This document shows, piece by piece, positions 10,182 to 20,579 of a stretch of DNA of 64,000 bases. The stretch lies in the NCBI RefSeq assembly GCF_000497045.1, contig NW_015961981.1:622401-686400 (forward strand), written 5' to 3'. Below the pieces are notes generated by a model, which worked only from the letters and a program-made list of their open reading frames with translations, searched no databases and had not been told where the DNA came from. The DNA comes from Kalmanozyma brasiliensis GHG001 (Eukaryota; Basidiomycota; Ustilaginomycetes; Ustilaginales). The first letter of the stretch is position 1; each line of letters opens with the position of its first letter. The translations under genes and the position numbers were made by a program.

Positions 10182-10766
10182 ATGCCTCGCGCTCCTCGTA
10201 AGCAGTCCAAGACCGCCAAGGTTCCCCGTCGACCCTTCGAGTCGGCCCGTCTCGACAGCGAGCTCAAGCTCGCTGGTGAGTACGGTCTGCGCAACAAGCG
10301 CGAGATCTGGCGCATTGCCCTTACGCTCTCCAAGATCCGACGTGCTGCTCGTGAGCTGCTCAAGCTCGACGAGAAGGACCCCAAGCGTCTGTTCGAGGGC
10401 AACGCCATCATCCGTCGTCTGGTGCGCATCGGTGTGCTCGACGAGACCCGCATGCGTCTCGATTACGTGCTCGCCCTCAAGATCGAGGACTTTTTGGAGC
10501 GTCGTCTGCAGACCCAGGTGTTCAAGTCCGGTCTCGCCAAGTCGATCCACCACGCCCGTGTGCTGATCGTCCAGCGCCACATCCGCGTCGGCAAGCAGAT
10601 CGTCAACGTCCCCTCGTTCGTCGTCCGCCTCGACTCGCAGAAGCACATTGACTTTGCCCTCACCTCGCCCTACGGCGGTGCCCGTTCCGGCCGTGTCAAG
10701 CGCAAGCGTGCCCGTGCCGCCGCTGAGGCTGCCGGCGGTGGAGACGCCGAGGAGGACGAGGAGTAA
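10182..10766 (+). CDS. RPS9: 40S ribosomal protein uS4 (S9)
   Basis: Small-subunit ribosomal protein that binds 18S rRNA early in assembly and helps set decoding accuracy. It is an intronless coding region of 194 aa, the usual eukaryotic length. The N-terminus is [20 protein letters not shown], and the S4 RNA-binding domain spans about residues 107-180 ([20 protein letters not shown], then [20 protein letters not shown]). The C-terminus is Arg/Lys-rich and ends in the acidic tail [10 protein letters not shown]. The frame is open for 13 codons upstream, but the ATG at 10182 in the context ACAAAATGCC gives the conserved start. It is head to head with RPL21. Confidence 0.97.
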   Translation: MPRAPRKQSKTAKVPRRPFESARLDSELKLAGEYGLRNKREIWRIALTLSKIRRAARELLKLDEKDPKRLFEGNAIIRRLVRIGVLDETRMRLDYVLALKIEDFLERRLQTQVFKSGLAKSIHHARVLIVQRHIRVGKQIVNVPSFVVRLDSQKHIDFALTSPYGGARSGRVKRKRARAAAEAAGGGDAEEDEE

Positions 10767-11118
10767 ATCTCCCGTCTAACTTCAACATCTCCCGCATCAT
10801 CTCCCATCACACATACACTCGCATCATGAGTTGGCTTCCCACGTTCGCAATGGCACATCTGCCTTTCAGCCATCGCTGAGCACAGGACGATCCTTCGCAT
10901 GCTCTGCACACACACACACACACACACGCATATACTTGTACTTTTTTCCCACACCTCCCGGCATTCTGTGTCAAAACAACCCAAAAAGAAAGGCAATTCA
11001 TACTGGTTTCTTGCTTCCTTTGCTCATCGTTTGTTGCACAATCTCCCACTGAGTATCGTTCGTACCGTGTTCCTGAGCAGCTGCAGTGATATTTCAGTGT
11101 TCAGCATTGCAAGACATG
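10767..11118. other. RPS9 3' flank with CA microsatellite
   Basis: 352 bp between the convergent 3' ends of RPS9 and the coiled-coil gene. It contains the dinucleotide run listed separately and otherwise nothing recognisable. Confidence 0.5.
10907..10927. repeat. (CA)n microsatellite
   Basis: An uninterrupted run of about 10.5 CA units, 140 bp downstream of the RPS9 stop codon and probably in its 3' UTR. Confidence 0.9.
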
Positions 11119-11763
11119 CTACCCCTCGGCCAACTGCAGCTCGACACTCTCAGCATACACCTCCTGCATCAACTCTGCGATTTCGGTTCTGACCAGCTTG
11201 ACCTCCTCGTCCAGCGCCTTTATCCTTTCCCTTGCCTCGTCCTCGTCCCTCTCCACCTGGCCGTCCTCCGGCTTGAGCGTGGTCTTCCTCAGCTGATCGC
11301 GCTCGACGACCTTCCTCAGCACGGTGTTCTCCCTGTTCTGTATCGCGTCGACGAGGGGTGCGAGCTGGGGAGCGTTCGAATGGGCGAGTTCGGTCTGGAT
11401 CGCCCGCAAGCGGTGACCGCACTCGATGAGGCCCTGGGTGGTGATCTGCATAATTTGGGCGAGGAGGCGGTCGGAGAGCGGGACGGTGGTGGTGCTGCAC
11501 CCCGCGCAACGGCCCGTGCTTTCCTCGTTGGCATCATGTGGTGCGGAGGGCGCGTCGTTTTGAGAGCCGTTGATAGGGTCAGACGGGGAGGAGGGTACGT
11601 GCGAGAGGAATGTGTCGAAGGCATCATCGTATTCGTGCCACACGGCGATCCGGCGTTCCTGCACCTCTTTGACTGCTTTCAGCAGCTCCAGGGGTGATGA
11701 TGGAGTTTCATCGCCGCTGGCGATTAACTCCGCGGCATCTGTTCTTGGTGTGGGTTCCGGCAT
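11119..11763 (-). CDS. Uncharacterised coiled-coil protein
   Basis: Single-exon gene for about 214 aa with no family that I recognise. It begins MPEPTPRTDAAELIASGDE, continues with a helical segment (LLKAVKEVQERRIAVWHEYD), a polar linker with a CAGC pair, another helix (SDRLLAQIMQITTQGLIECG), and a C-terminal charged coiled coil of about 70 residues (QVERDEDEARERIKALDEE and following). No membrane or signal sequence is seen. The frame continues to an ATG at 11841, which would add 26 residues; neither start has a strong context. The architecture would fit a small subunit of a larger complex, for example a kinetochore or tethering complex, but that is speculation. Confidence 0.6.
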   Translation of the reverse strand: MPEPTPRTDAAELIASGDETPSSPLELLKAVKEVQERRIAVWHEYDDAFDTFLSHVPSSPSDPINGSQNDAPSAPHDANEESTGRCAGCSTTTVPLSDRLLAQIMQITTQGLIECGHRLRAIQTELAHSNAPQLAPLVDAIQNRENTVLRKVVERDQLRKTTLKPEDGQVERDEDEARERIKALDEEVKLVRTEIAELMQEVYAESVELQLAEG

Positions 11764-12114
11764 GTGTATCGCTTCACTGGATCGTGTGGAAGGCAGCAAG
11801 GAGTGGGGATGAGGTCGGTGGAGGCATACGAAGCTTCGCATGCGGCGTCGAGGAGAGGGTCCTGATTATGTAATGCTGATAACTGACGAGCCTAGACTTC
11901 AGCAAAAGCGCACGGCTGTCGAAGATCCTTGTGGAGTTCGTTGACAGCTCTTGCATGCTCTTCGACGCATGGTTTCGACACCTTCCCTTGCATCGTTTCG
12001 ACTGGCCAGCTGCTCACACTCGACAGAACACCTCACTGTAGCCATTCGATTGACGTTAGCAAGCAGCAAGGTCGAGAGCATCAGACTCAACTCGCCGCAG
12101 CATAATCTAGAGAC
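11764..12114. promoter_or_regulatory. Divergent coiled-coil gene/LSM7 intergenic region
   Basis: 351 bp between the start codons of two divergent genes. No TATA box or repeat stands out. Confidence 0.4.
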
Positions 12115-12737
12115 ATGTCGGAAAGAGTAAGTCTGCCAAAGTCGCCCCACATCATGCTCGCACCGCATCACTGACTCGCTCTCTCACTCCCTTCACATCT
12201 AACCTTGCCCGCTCTCGCTCGCTATCGTATCACCGTCACTATAGGGTCGCGGAGGACGCGGCTCTGCCCCAACACGGGGCGCGGAGCGAGGAGGTCGTGG
12301 AGGTGGACGAGGCGCCTCATCTCGAGGCACCGCTCGTGGCAGCTCCCACTCCGGCCCCTCTGAACGCACCGAACGCCCCAAGAAGGAAGCCATCCTCGAC
12401 CTCACCAAGTACATCGACCGTCAGATCCGCGTCAAATTCGCCGGCGGCCGCGAGGTGTTCGGTACGCTCAAGGGATTCGATCAACTCATGAACCTCGTTA
12501 TGGACGAAGTCACGGAGAGTCTGCGAGACGAAGAGGGAAACACCACAGATAAGACAAGAAAGTTGGGATTGGTCGTGCTCAGAGGTACGGCGTTGACAGT
12601 GATCAATCCCGCAGATGGGTTTGAGAGCATTGAAAAGTATGTATACCGACAGGAGCTGGGGGATGGAGATGAAGAGACGACTGACCTTTTGATTTTGCTT
12701 TGTGTTGTCGAACAGCCCTTTCGCACAGACCGAGTGA
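12115..12737 (+). CDS. LSM7: LSM7, Sm-like protein with RG-rich N-terminus
   Basis: Subunit of the LSM1-7 ring (cytoplasmic mRNA decapping) and the LSM2-8 ring (U6 snRNP). There are three exons: 12115-12126 (ATG TCG GAA AGA), 12245-12636 and 12716-12737. Donors are GTAAGT and GTATGT; acceptors are ATAG and ACAG. The 141-aa product has an Sm fold from about residue 50: KKEAILDLTKYIDRQIRVKF with Sm1 GREVFGTLKGFDQLMNLVMD, then Sm2 LGLVVLRGTALTVINP, ending ENPFAQTE. Residues 4-45 are an Arg/Gly/Ser tract (RGRGGRGSAPTRG and similar). Yeast and human LSM7 are 115 and 103 aa and lack it. The last exon of only 22 nt is supported by the conserved NPF ending. Confidence 0.92.
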
Positions 12738-13017
12738 ACGTTCGTCGTATGGACATCGACCGTTCGTACACCAGATCAGCACGACAGCGACCATACTCGT
12801 ACCGCATCCTCTTCACCACGACGAATACAAACCTCATCTTGTACTTGTACTCCCGATGCCTGATGGACCGGCATGTGCTCCAACTCATACTCTTGAACAG
12901 CTCATAGGCGTATCACAGCGGCATCTCACATCGACAGACGCCGGAAAACCCAGACTCTCCTTCTCGAGGATGCATGACATTGCAGTGCGGCGAACAAGCA
13001 TCCTCTTTCCCCTCCAC

Positions 13018-16000
13018 CTATCCCCTCAACTCCTCCCATCCTCCCGCCTGCATCACATATCCATCTCTCGCCCGTCCGCTCATGACATGATCCACCCTCA
13101 TCTCCAAATCCTCCCTCGGATCCCATTCCCCCTCCTCGTCATCCAGCCACCAAACACTAACACCGACCACATTCTCTCCTCTCAAGTCCAACACCCCATC
13201 GTGCACCGGGAAAACCGTTTGAGGGCCCAAATTGTTGACATACCTACCCATCTGCCAGCCATTCACATAGAGCTGCGCCCTAAATCGCCTTCCCTCGAGT
13301 TTGCGGAAGACAAAGCTCACGCCGATATCCGCATCGGGAGGCGCGTCGAAGGCGAAAGTTGTGCGGTAGAACACCACGCGGCGATTGGAGGGGAGGGTGG
13401 GCCAATGGTCCGAATTGTAGCCAGGCAAATGCCAGCCTTGAAGTTCGTGGTAGAGACCGCCTTCGTTGAGACTTGTGCGCACTGTGTCGGGTGCGGACTC
13501 GCCCATGTGGTTGCCCTGGACCTTCCATCGGACGGACGGTTCGGGTTGATGGGTCGTGCGGAGGGAGGGGAAGGAGAATCCGACGATGCCGCGCGGTAGC
13601 TTCACCGCTTCCAATCCGTGGCGTTGCAGACCGATGGGTAGTTGACCGGCTTCCATCTCTATTCCCATATGATCCTGCAGCACCACCAGCACGTTCTTCC
13701 CCCCTCGCTTGTTCTGGTTCAAGCTGGATGCGGGGAGACGGAATGTGGCGCCCACAGCACTCGCCTCCCGCCCCGCCTCCGCACTCCCTAGATACACATC
13801 GTTTAGCCAAACACTAAACGCACTGCTACGTCCACCTTCGACCTTGACAAAGACATCCGTCGGCACGTGTCGCGGATCCACCTCGAAGCGGCCGCGCCAA
13901 ACGATGTTGTTCGCATGATACCCGTACTCGGACGCAAAGAGGATGGTTCCCTGCGTGTCGAGGCTGGGATCGCGGGTGTAGGGGTTGGGCGAGGTGGTTT
14001 TGTTGGCATCCACCCAGTGGGCGTCGTGGAACACGCGCGACGTTTGAACGATGCTATCCCGCCAACGCCAGTCGAGCTTTGCACTTGCAGGCGGTCTCCA
14101 GGCGAGGGCGCTGGGCGACGGCCCGGGGAGATGGAGGATGTAGAGCCAGTCGGCGTTGGACTGCGCTTGCGCGTCAACCCGGTGACCGTTCCAGTAGACA
14201 TGCGTGAGGTTGGGGAGCGCAAAGATGGCGGTGGTGTTCGAGGCTGTGGTGAGTGAGCCCCAGAGATGGAGTGTATCCAAAGGCTGGGAGGTGGTCGAGT
14301 AGGTGGCGTTCCGAAGAAGGTCCGCGTTGAGGATCACAACGCTGTCCTCGGAGAGGCCGAAGAAGTCGTTGATGATGTTCGGGCGTGTGGGTCGCTGTAG
14401 ACTCGAGGGAGGTGAACTGCCGATGTACCTTGCGGGTGCGGAAAAGTCTCGCCGAGTGAGGAAGGTCGGTGTGAAATGCATCACAACATAGGTGCCGAGT
14501 GCGGTCTTGTACGTTACGAAGCGGTGATCATCGGTGGTAGAGACGGGAAGCGTACCTCGTGCCTCTACAGCATTCGGCCCGATGTCCGAATGCAGACGCT
14601 TTAACTCTTCCCACTCTCCGCCCTCTACCGTCTGCAGCATTCCGGCCTTCCCAACGTTGAGCATCTGCATCTCCACAAAGGCATCACCCTCCATCTGCAC
14701 CCGGAGCGAATACTCGATGAGCTGATCCGGCCCGTAGTCGAGGCTGATCACTACGCTGTTGCCGACCGTTACGACGCGGTACACATTGGCGGTGCTGAAC
14801 CTCAGCAGCAGGCCACCTGGCAGCGCCTGGTCCACCGGAATGATGTGACTTTCCCTCCCATTAAGGTGGTTGACGCTGCTGTCACCTTCGCGCCGCCCTC
14901 CGATCAGCACGCTCTCGCCCAACGACTCGATCTCCAGCGCAAAGCTCACCCTCCTCGACTCGGTCGTGTTGTCGTACCGCACCACATAGAACTTGCTCCG
15001 CGTCTCCGGGTTCTCGAGCACCGTCGTTCTGAACACCCTCGCATCGACCTCTTTGTTCCTATCCACATCCCATGCCTGCGAGATATTGAACCCAGTCCTA
15101 TCCTTGATCTGTTCCGTCATCGCTAGATCCGCAAACGCATCCACAAAGTAACCCTGCCTCTTGAGCTCGGTATACTTGTCCGTGATCTGTCTATGCTCGT
15201 TCAGCGCCGCACCATAGTCGTACGACGTATAAACATCCGGTTCAGCCAGCCCACCCCAGTTGGTGCCGCCGTAGACCATGTAGATACTCAGCAGCGTCAC
15301 GCGCTGTGCGACGAGGGCCAGATTCGCAATGCGTGTCCAGCTGGCGTTGGTCATCTGCGCGCACTGCTCGTATCCTGGCCCGCCGTACGGGTCGTAACTC
15401 CCACCCTGAAATTCCGGGATGTAGAACGGTTGGGAAGGGTTGGTCTGCTGGTGGTATTCGAGATAGTCGTCACGGATGGGAACCCAGGTGGTCGGGTTGG
15501 AGCAGTCGAAGCGTTGAGGATACGAATCCAGACCGTAGAGGTCGACGAGATCGACAAAGTTGGCGTCCCGACCTGGGTCGTTGTACGTGATGGGCACGGT
15601 GATGCCATTGGACTTGAGTCGAGAGACGAGTTGACGCATGTAGGCGCGTTCCGCAGGCCCCGTCTTGTACTCGTTATCCGCCTGAACGAGGATCACGCTC
15701 CCGCCCTCGAGACGGCCCGAGTGCGTACGCAGCTGATGCTTTACCACCACCTGGGAGATGGCGTCGATATAGGGTCGCCAGGCGGCGTGCCAAGCGGTAT
15801 CATTGGTGCGCAAGGTGGCGTCAAGGTTGACCGTCCATGGCGCCATCCCTCCCGCAGTCGTCTCGGCGTTGATGTACGGCCCCGGGCGGACGATTACGAA
15901 CAGACCCACCTCCTTCGCTAGAGTGAGGAAGAAGTCGAGGTCGTTGACGCCAGTGAGTTTGATGGACGCGGGGTCTGGACTGGGCTGGATGAGCCCCCAG

Positions 16001-16359
16001 TGCGTGTAGATCGAGACGGTGTTGAAGCCCGCCGCTCGGATCTTCTGCAGTACGTCCCGCCATAGGCTAGGCACGGGCAGACGCCAGGGATGGAATTCGC
16101 CTGCTAGGACAAAGAGGCGCTGTTGACCCCCAGCTAGTGCGAGACTGTACTTGTCGAAGACGACGGCGGAGCTGTTGCTGCTCCGTGGGAGCGTCCATTT
16201 GGGCCGAGCAGCTGCGTCCAGCTTTTCAACTGTTGCAGGCTCGACTGTCCCGGGATGTCTGTCTATTGAGAAGGGCGCCTGTGCAGCATGCACGACGTGC
16301 AGGAGACAGGCGAGTCCAGCGGCCAAGTAGCCAGCAAAGGCTGCAGTGGTGAAGCGCAT
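13018..16359 (-). CDS. Secreted beta-galactosidase, GH35
   Basis: Glycoside hydrolase family 35 enzyme, expected to release terminal beta-galactosyl residues from plant or extracellular glycans. It is a single exon of 1113 aa. Residues 1-25 form a signal peptide (hydrophobic LAAGLACLLHVVHA, cleavage after HA). The TIM-barrel domain covers about residues 65-400. The acid/base is Glu230 in VQADNEY and the nucleophile is Glu316 in YIPEFQGGSYDP. Substrate-site segments FHPWRLP (residues 89-95), RPGPYINAETTAGG and YGGTNWGG are intact. The rest forms the beta-rich domains typical of large fungal GH35 enzymes, with a jelly-roll segment near the end (RRFRAQLYVNGWQMGRYVNN). Many N-glycosylation sequons are seen. 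There is no GPI signal. It is one of the few clearly non-housekeeping genes here. Confidence 0.94.
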   Translation of the reverse strand: MRFTTAAFAGYLAAGLACLLHVVHAAQAPFSIDRHPGTVEPATVEKLDAAARPKWTLPRSSNSSAVVFDKYSLALAGGQQRLFVLAGEFHPWRLPVPSLWRDVLQKIRAAGFNTVSIYTHWGLIQPSPDPASIKLTGVNDLDFFLTLAKEVGLFVIVRPGPYINAETTAGGMAPWTVNLDATLRTNDTAWHAAWRPYIDAISQVVVKHQLRTHSGRLEGGSVILVQADNEYKTGPAERAYMRQLVSRLKSNGITVPITYNDPGRDANFVDLVDLYGLDSYPQRFDCSNPTTWVPIRDDYLEYHQQTNPSQPFYIPEFQGGSYDPYGGPGYEQCAQMTNASWTRIANLALVAQRVTLLSIYMVYGGTNWGGLAEPDVYTSYDYGAALNEHRQITDKYTELKRQGYFVDAFADLAMTEQIKDRTGFNISQAWDVDRNKEVDARVFRTTVLENPETRSKFYVVRYDNTTESRRVSFALEIESLGESVLIGGRREGDSSVNHLNGRESHIIPVDQALPGGLLLRFSTANVYRVVTVGNSVVISLDYGPDQLIEYSLRVQMEGDAFVEMQMLNVGKAGMLQTVEGGEWEELKRLHSDIGPNAVEARGTLPVSTTDDHRFVTYKTALGTYVVMHFTPTFLTRRDFSAPARYIGSSPPSSLQRPTRPNIINDFFGLSEDSVVILNADLLRNATYSTTSQPLDTLHLWGSLTTASNTTAIFALPNLTHVYWNGHRVDAQAQSNADWLYILHLPGPSPSALAWRPPASAKLDWRWRDSIVQTSRVFHDAHWVDANKTTSPNPYTRDPSLDTQGTILFASEYGYHANNIVWRGRFEVDPRHVPTDVFVKVEGGRSSAFSVWLNDVYLGSAEAGREASAVGATFRLPASSLNQNKRGGKNVLVVLQDHMGIEMEAGQLPIGLQRHGLEAVKLPRGIVGFSFPSLRTTHQPEPSVRWKVQGNHMGESAPDTVRTSLNEGGLYHELQGWHLPGYNSDHWPTLPSNRRVVFYRTTFAFDAPPDADIGVSFVFRKLEGRRFRAQLYVNGWQMGRYVNNLGPQTVFPVHDGVLDLRGENVVGVSVWWLDDEEGEWDPREDLEMRVDHVMSGRARDGYVMQAGGWEELRG

Positions 16360-17085
16360 GGCAAGCAGGTACCTCTACAAGCGAGGCTTGATACGTCGAG
16401 AGCGTCAGGATGTCGAGCCTCGAGAGGCAAACGAATCCGGGAGGAGCCTAGTCGATTTGAGGGGAAGGGATTCGTTGGAGTAGGCTGAAGTGCAAGCAGG
16501 ACGATACCTGGTCCAGATGGCTGCTGGCAGAGCTCTCCCGTGAGGATTGTCCGTGTCAAGCAGCGATGCTGATGGAGCAGAGCATGGTCCTGCAAGACAA
16601 GCAAGCAGGGATGGACCCTTGAGAATGCATGAACCGTGCGGGCATGTGGAGAGAAACTGTCAAAAACCGCGCGCCCTGGCGTGTTCGCCCGGACCGCCGC
16701 TGTACATTCGGACGATCAAATCGGTGCGTCCGACTCACGCTCGGCTGTCCTTCTTCAGACCTCACGAGAACGGGGCTCGCTTTCTTCCGCTCAGTTCGAA
16801 CGCACCGGACGTGCTTGAACCCTTGCACCAGCACTGACGCTCGCTGCCGTGTAGAGAATGCACTTGATTATTCCAGCAATGACAATGCGTGCGTTGCTTG
16901 CATGTATACCACAACGACGCCAGATACAGAACAAGAAGGAAGAGAGGCCCGGCAATGTGTGTATGAGACAAGAGGATGAATGCCCCGCTCCGAGGAGGTC
17001 TTACCGCTTGCAACACAGAAGCGGCAGAGCCTCAGCCAAAATGACGTGACAGATGGAAGGAGGAAATGCAGAGTGTACGGTGACC

Positions 17086-17126
<41 letters not shown>

Positions 17127-17176
17127 GCGAGCGTATCAGGTTTCATAGACGCTGTGATTCGCGTAGCTCAGCTTGC
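16360..17176. other. Intergenic region between GH35 and HOG1
   Basis: About 820 bp. The left part is the GH35 promoter and leader; the right part is the HOG1 3' UTR with the trinucleotide repeat listed separately. No coding gene is recognised. Confidence 0.45.
17088..17125 (-). repeat. (CTG)n repeat in the HOG1 3' UTR
   Basis: AGC repeated about 12.7 times on the plus strand, so CUG repeats in HOG1 mRNA, starting about 52 nt after the stop codon. The run is uninterrupted. Confidence 0.9.
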
Positions 17177-18570
17177 TTAGTTGGCGACGGGCGGGACGGG
17201 ACCCTCGGCCTCTTGACCCGAGTTGTCAATGTTGTGGAAGTCGAGGATCTCCGAGTACATCATGACCTTCCACGTGTCGACGGGCAGATCGGCATCATTG
17301 AACGACCAGTCGAATGCCTCCTCCGCCTCGGGCTCGTCGGTCGGGTCGTGATACGGAGCGAGGTAGGGATGTGCGAGCGCCTCGGCAGCGCTGATTCGTG
17401 TCCTGGGGTCAAAGACGAGCATCTTTTCGAGCAGATCCAATGCCATGGGATCGGCATTCTTGAATTTTTGCGAGAAAGGAACGCGCTCTCGCTTGGGCAA
17501 CGACTGAACGAATCGGAGCGTGTTTTCGGAGCAGATGGTCTTGATGACCTCGTCTGGTGGTGTGCCAAGCAGCTCGGTGATGATGGAAAACTGGTTGACG
17601 TGGTCCTTGCCGGGGAAGAGCGGCTTGCCCTCGAGCATCTCGGCAAAGATGCATCCTGCACTCCAGACATCGACGGCCACGTCGTACTTTTGCCAGGTGA
17701 GCATGATCTCGGGAGCTCGGTAGTATCTTGTGCTGACGTATCCGGTCATCTGTGGGTCCTGAATACGGGCGAGACCAAAGTCGCAGATCTTCAAATCGCA
17801 GTTTTCGTTGACGAGGATGTTGCTGGGCTTCAAGTCACGGTGGACGACGCCTGCCGAGTGGACGTATTTGAGACCTCGGAGGATTTGGTACAAGAAGTAC
17901 TGGATGAACTGCTTCTCGAGCGGTCGGCTAGTGAGAAGGCGGTGCAGATCGGTACCGAGGAGCTCCGTGACAAAGTAGCTGTAGAATGCGAGTGAAGGAA
18001 GAAGAAATGGTTACTCGTGTCAGCAGCTTTGCGCGAGAAGCGTAAAGGGACGCAAATCAGCGACTCGCGGAGCAGCTGTGCATGCGAGGCAATGCCGTCT
18101 CACCCAGCTGCTCGCTCTGCTGTCACGGCTGAGACTCACATATCCTCGAGAGGCGAGATGAAGATGTCGCTCAGGCTGATGATCTGTCGGGTGCGAAGAG
18201 GCGCATGAGATGAGGAAAAATGGTGTCAGAATGCGGCGCAAAACAGAGCAGTGATGTTTCTTGCACCTCTTGGGTTTGGACCAAGCTCGCTTTGAGCTCA
18301 GACATCAAGCTGGGGCGCTGAGCGGCGAATACGCACGTTCTCGTGACGGATGTGCTTGAGGAGCTTGAGCTCTCGGTAGGTACGCTTGGAGAGAACGGGT
18401 GTGGAGAAGGGCTTCATGATCTTCTTGATGGCGACGGAGGTGCTGGTGAGCTGGTCGTTTGCGGAACAGACGAGACCGAAAGCACCCATGCCGACGGGTT
18501 GCAAGTCGACATATCGGGTGGTGACCTCGAAGACGGTACCAAAGATGGAAAGCTTGACAAAGTCGGCCAT
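17177..18570 (-). CDS. HOG1: Stress-activated MAP kinase Hog1
   Basis: p38/Hog1-type MAP kinase, the terminal kinase of the high-osmolarity and stress cascade; it moves to the nucleus when activated. There are three exons on the minus strand: 18570-18337, 18183-18140 and 17978-17177. They encode 359 aa. Donors are GTGCGT and GTGAGT; acceptors are ACAG. Kinase motifs: glycine loop VGMGAFG (27-33), Lys49 in [13 protein letters not shown] (HRD 139-141), DFG 159-161, activation-loop Thr171-Gly172-Tyr173 (the TGY motif of the Hog1/p38 class), and APE 181-183. The acidic common-docking region [14 protein letters not shown] follows the kinase core. The 44-nt middle exon encodes [18 protein letters not shown] repeat lies just beyond the stop. 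It is divergent from SYP1 with a 2-kb spacer. Confidence 0.97.
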
Positions 18571-20579
18571 CTTGTGTGAGAGTTCGGTGAGAATTGTTCA
18601 ACTGGAACGGTTGGGCTTAGATGCACGTTTCGAGGACGCGGTGATGCGGCTGTTGCTTGATCAGGCTGCTGCGCTGATTTCAGGTCCGTTGAGCAGAAGA
18701 AAGGAGGATGCTACGATGGTGACGATGCGAGACAGTCGTAACAGAATGAACGTGGATCAAGAGTCGACGTTGAGGAGCACCAGATTGCGAATCACGGATG
18801 CCGTTGTGAAGCGATCAAAAGTCGAGCAGTCTTGCAGACGGACGTGCTTGAGTGGAGGAGGATCGTGACAGGTCCGGGTTCAAGTTTGAGGGACCTAGAA
18901 GGATCGTATGGGAAAGTCTCGACTAAGGCAGACGTTGAAGGTGGGCGGGCGGATGGTTGTGGTGGTGGAGGCGAAGGCGAAAAGGCGACGCGGTGAGTTG
19001 GAGGTGGCTGGCTGGCTGAGGGATGGGAGGGATGGATGCGAGGATGCGAGAGGGTGCGTCTGTGTGTTTGTCTGCGAGACTCCAGGGTCGAGAGCTGGGC
19101 AAGCGAGCAGCGGTGAGATGGCAGAGGACGACACTTGAGCCGAACGGCCCAAGAGGGAAAATGCACCGCTGCCAGGCTCACACAGCCTTTTTGCTGAGCC
19201 TGTCTGGCAGAGCAGAGCCGCATCAAGAGACAGAGACCGAGCGTGCACTGACGCGGTCAGCTTTCGAATTGCTTACTCGAAATTGGCGAAGCCCTGCTCC
19301 CTGTACCGCCCACAGCAGCAGCCGCTGCGTTTTTTTAATTATTATCTTGAAGGCTCTCAGCCAGCCTTTCTTGGCTCTTGGCTCAAGAGCCATCGTCGTG
19401 TCGGTCAGGCCGAGGTTGGCGAGCATTCTTTCATTCATTGAGAGTGTCAACACACGTCGTCGTTGCCTCGTTGAGGCTACGCGAGCTTGATTGAGCTAAG
19501 AGAAGCTCAACAGGAACGATACGAGTCCGAGGCGAGACCAGCGTCAGGGTTCAGCGTGCTTGTGGTGAGACGGGGTCCGGATCAGTATCGCGTCGATGCA
19601 AAGACAACCGGGCTGGAGATGGGATCGACATGGCTCACTCTCGGAGACGAGCAGGGCCGACGCACGCCACCCTCGAATCTGTTTGAGTAAAAAGGTCGCG
19701 GACTGCAGAGTTGATTCACGGTTGCAGCTTGTGCAAGTCGGCTCCAGAGAGCAACAGTTCCACAGCCGAGGACGGGGCTCGATTCAGGGTTCTCGAGAAG
19801 AAGCGCTCCAGGGTTTTCATCAGCGGTAGACAAGCGAGTCGACAAGGGAGTGGTAACGTGCCTTGTCGAACCTCGCCTCTAAAGCAACCATTCCGGCCTC
19901 TTCTTTCAACGCCAACTGAACTCAGACTGGCTTCGATGCCAGCATCAATAGGTCGAAACCATCACAACAATTCGTCTTCGGCCCAAGAGACAGACAGCTG
20001 TCGAAGAAGAACAACAACAACAGACAGCAAGCGGAAAGCAAGAATCAGATTTGTCGATCCTCGAACGCTCGGTTGGCTGGAATCGCCCAGAGCAGAAAAA
20101 TGCCGTCACCGTGCCTTTTGTCCGAAAACAAAGAATTGGATTTTCCAGCAACAACTGCTTAGATGCCTCGACCATTTTTCCTTTTCCTAGAAATGCCACC
20201 AAACAAATAGATCCGACGATCGAAGGCTGCGCGATGGATGCATTCTGCCTGCCGTCAATCTTTCAAACAATAAGCCGACGCGGGGGGCTCCTTTTCTCGT
20301 GCGTAGGCGCACTCAACTCCACCTCAGGCGTGAGTTTCGTGGGGAATCAAGCTGCCAGATCGGGCCGGGGCGGCACGCATGGACCTCCAATTTGAGGAGC
20401 AGTAAGCAGATCATCCATCGTCTATTCTCAGACACCATCTCGCTCTCGTCGAAGCACTCTCATCATATACCCACCACAGCAGTCGCAGCCGTCTCACTCC
20501 AGCCATCATTGGTGTGCAGCGACCACGCTTCTCTCTGCATTGAAACCGTGACAGCCCAGCGTCGACGCTACACACCCAC
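18571..20579. promoter_or_regulatory. Long divergent HOG1/SYP1 intergenic region
   Basis: 2.0 kb between the two start codons, the longest gene-free stretch in the window. It holds both promoters. A 9-bp inverted repeat with a 3-nt loop (TGGCTCTTG) lies at 19372-19392, just after a short AT-rich tract (TTTTTTTAATTATTATC, near 19330). ORFs of 70-160 codons occur on both strands, but I could not recognise any of them and none has a convincing start. Confidence 0.4.
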
